64,000 nt of DNA. It comes from Myxococcales bacterium. Its GTDB lineage: Bacteria > Myxococcota_A > Polyangia > Nannocystales > Nannocystaceae. Of the stretch, positions 63,960-64,000 are shown one piece after another (positions within the stretch are counted from its first letter, which is position 1; every line of letters starts with the position of its first letter). The notes under the pieces were generated by a model. That model worked only from the letters and a program-made list of their open reading frames with translations, was not told where the DNA came from and made no database searches. The position numbers were made by a program, and so were the translations under genes. The DNA lies in assembly GCA_020633335.1 (NCBI GenBank), contig JACKDU010000002.1, forward strand, positions 1 through 64,000. The letters run 5' to 3'.

Positions 63960-64000
63960 ATGTCCCGCTGGATCGCCGCCATCACCCTCCCCCTCACCCT
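63960..64000 (+). CDS. 5' end of a probable secreted protein (continues past the window)
   Basis: ATG 63960 is preceded by AAGGAG at 7-8 nt. The 13 codons visible (MSRWIAAITLPLT) have a basic start and hydrophobic run as in signal peptides. Nothing more can be said. Confidence 0.55.
   Translation, partial: MSRWIAAITLPLT

Overview
The window is very GC-rich and densely coded on both strands. It reads like the chromosome of a myxobacterium, most likely Nannocystis/Plesiocystis-like (family inferred, not proven). The reasons are: many lipoproteins with a short lipobox signal followed by a Ser/Thr/Gly-rich linker; a MYXO-CTERM-type C-terminus; two large Hanks-type Ser/Thr kinases, one next to an ECF sigma factor; and DUF4215, RCC1, FG-GAP/VCBS, IgGFc-binding and TSP3-VWA-OmpA surface proteins. 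No rRNA, tRNA, CRISPR array or intact insertion sequence was recognised.

Layout. 1-12.1 kb: surface and periplasmic proteins (beta-helix end, beta-propeller with MYXO-CTERM, RCC1 lipoprotein, DUF4832 lipoprotein, HExxH lipoprotein, a lipoprotein ending in a Hint self-cleavage domain, a TPR lipoprotein). 12.2-13.0 kb: a gene graveyard where three unrelated genes survive only as 3' ends (alcohol dehydrogenase, CzcA/CusA-type RND pump, alpha-oxoamine synthase). 13.1-20.4 kb: TerB-like protein, WD40 Ser/Thr kinase translationally coupled to an ECF sigma factor, VWA/OmpA lipoprotein. 20.4-26.4 kb: tail-anchored protein plus radical SAM enzyme (ATGA overlap), fused PabA-PabB aminodeoxychorismate synthase, cytochrome P450, seven-iron ferredoxin. 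26.5-29.6 kb: kinase with TPR repeats. 29.6-38.9 kb: complete RND efflux operon (adaptor, pump, outer-membrane factor) divergent from a histidine kinase/NtrC-type regulator operon. 39-45.8 kb: UspA, thymidylate kinase, a lipoprotein-TonB receptor pair, and a divergent methionyl-tRNA synthetase preceded by a Met-rich leader peptide and a terminator-like hairpin. 45.8-49.6 kb: DEAD-box helicase followed by three small genes. 50-61 kb: more surface proteins, a four-repeat protein that looks like a closed small propeller, and a circularly permuted pyroglutamyl-peptidase homologue. 61.2-63.8 kb: alpha/beta hydrolase and acyl-CoA ligase, then the first codons of a further gene.

The most interesting signals are: the Met leader/attenuator at 43971-44098; the circularly permuted peptidase C15 relative; the four-repeat GHNSIP/MLHDG protein; the Hint-terminated lipoprotein; the three-way decapitated gene junction; and a window-wide pattern in which a TAnnnT -10 hexamer lies 5-7 nt before the start codon, suggesting widespread leaderless transcription.
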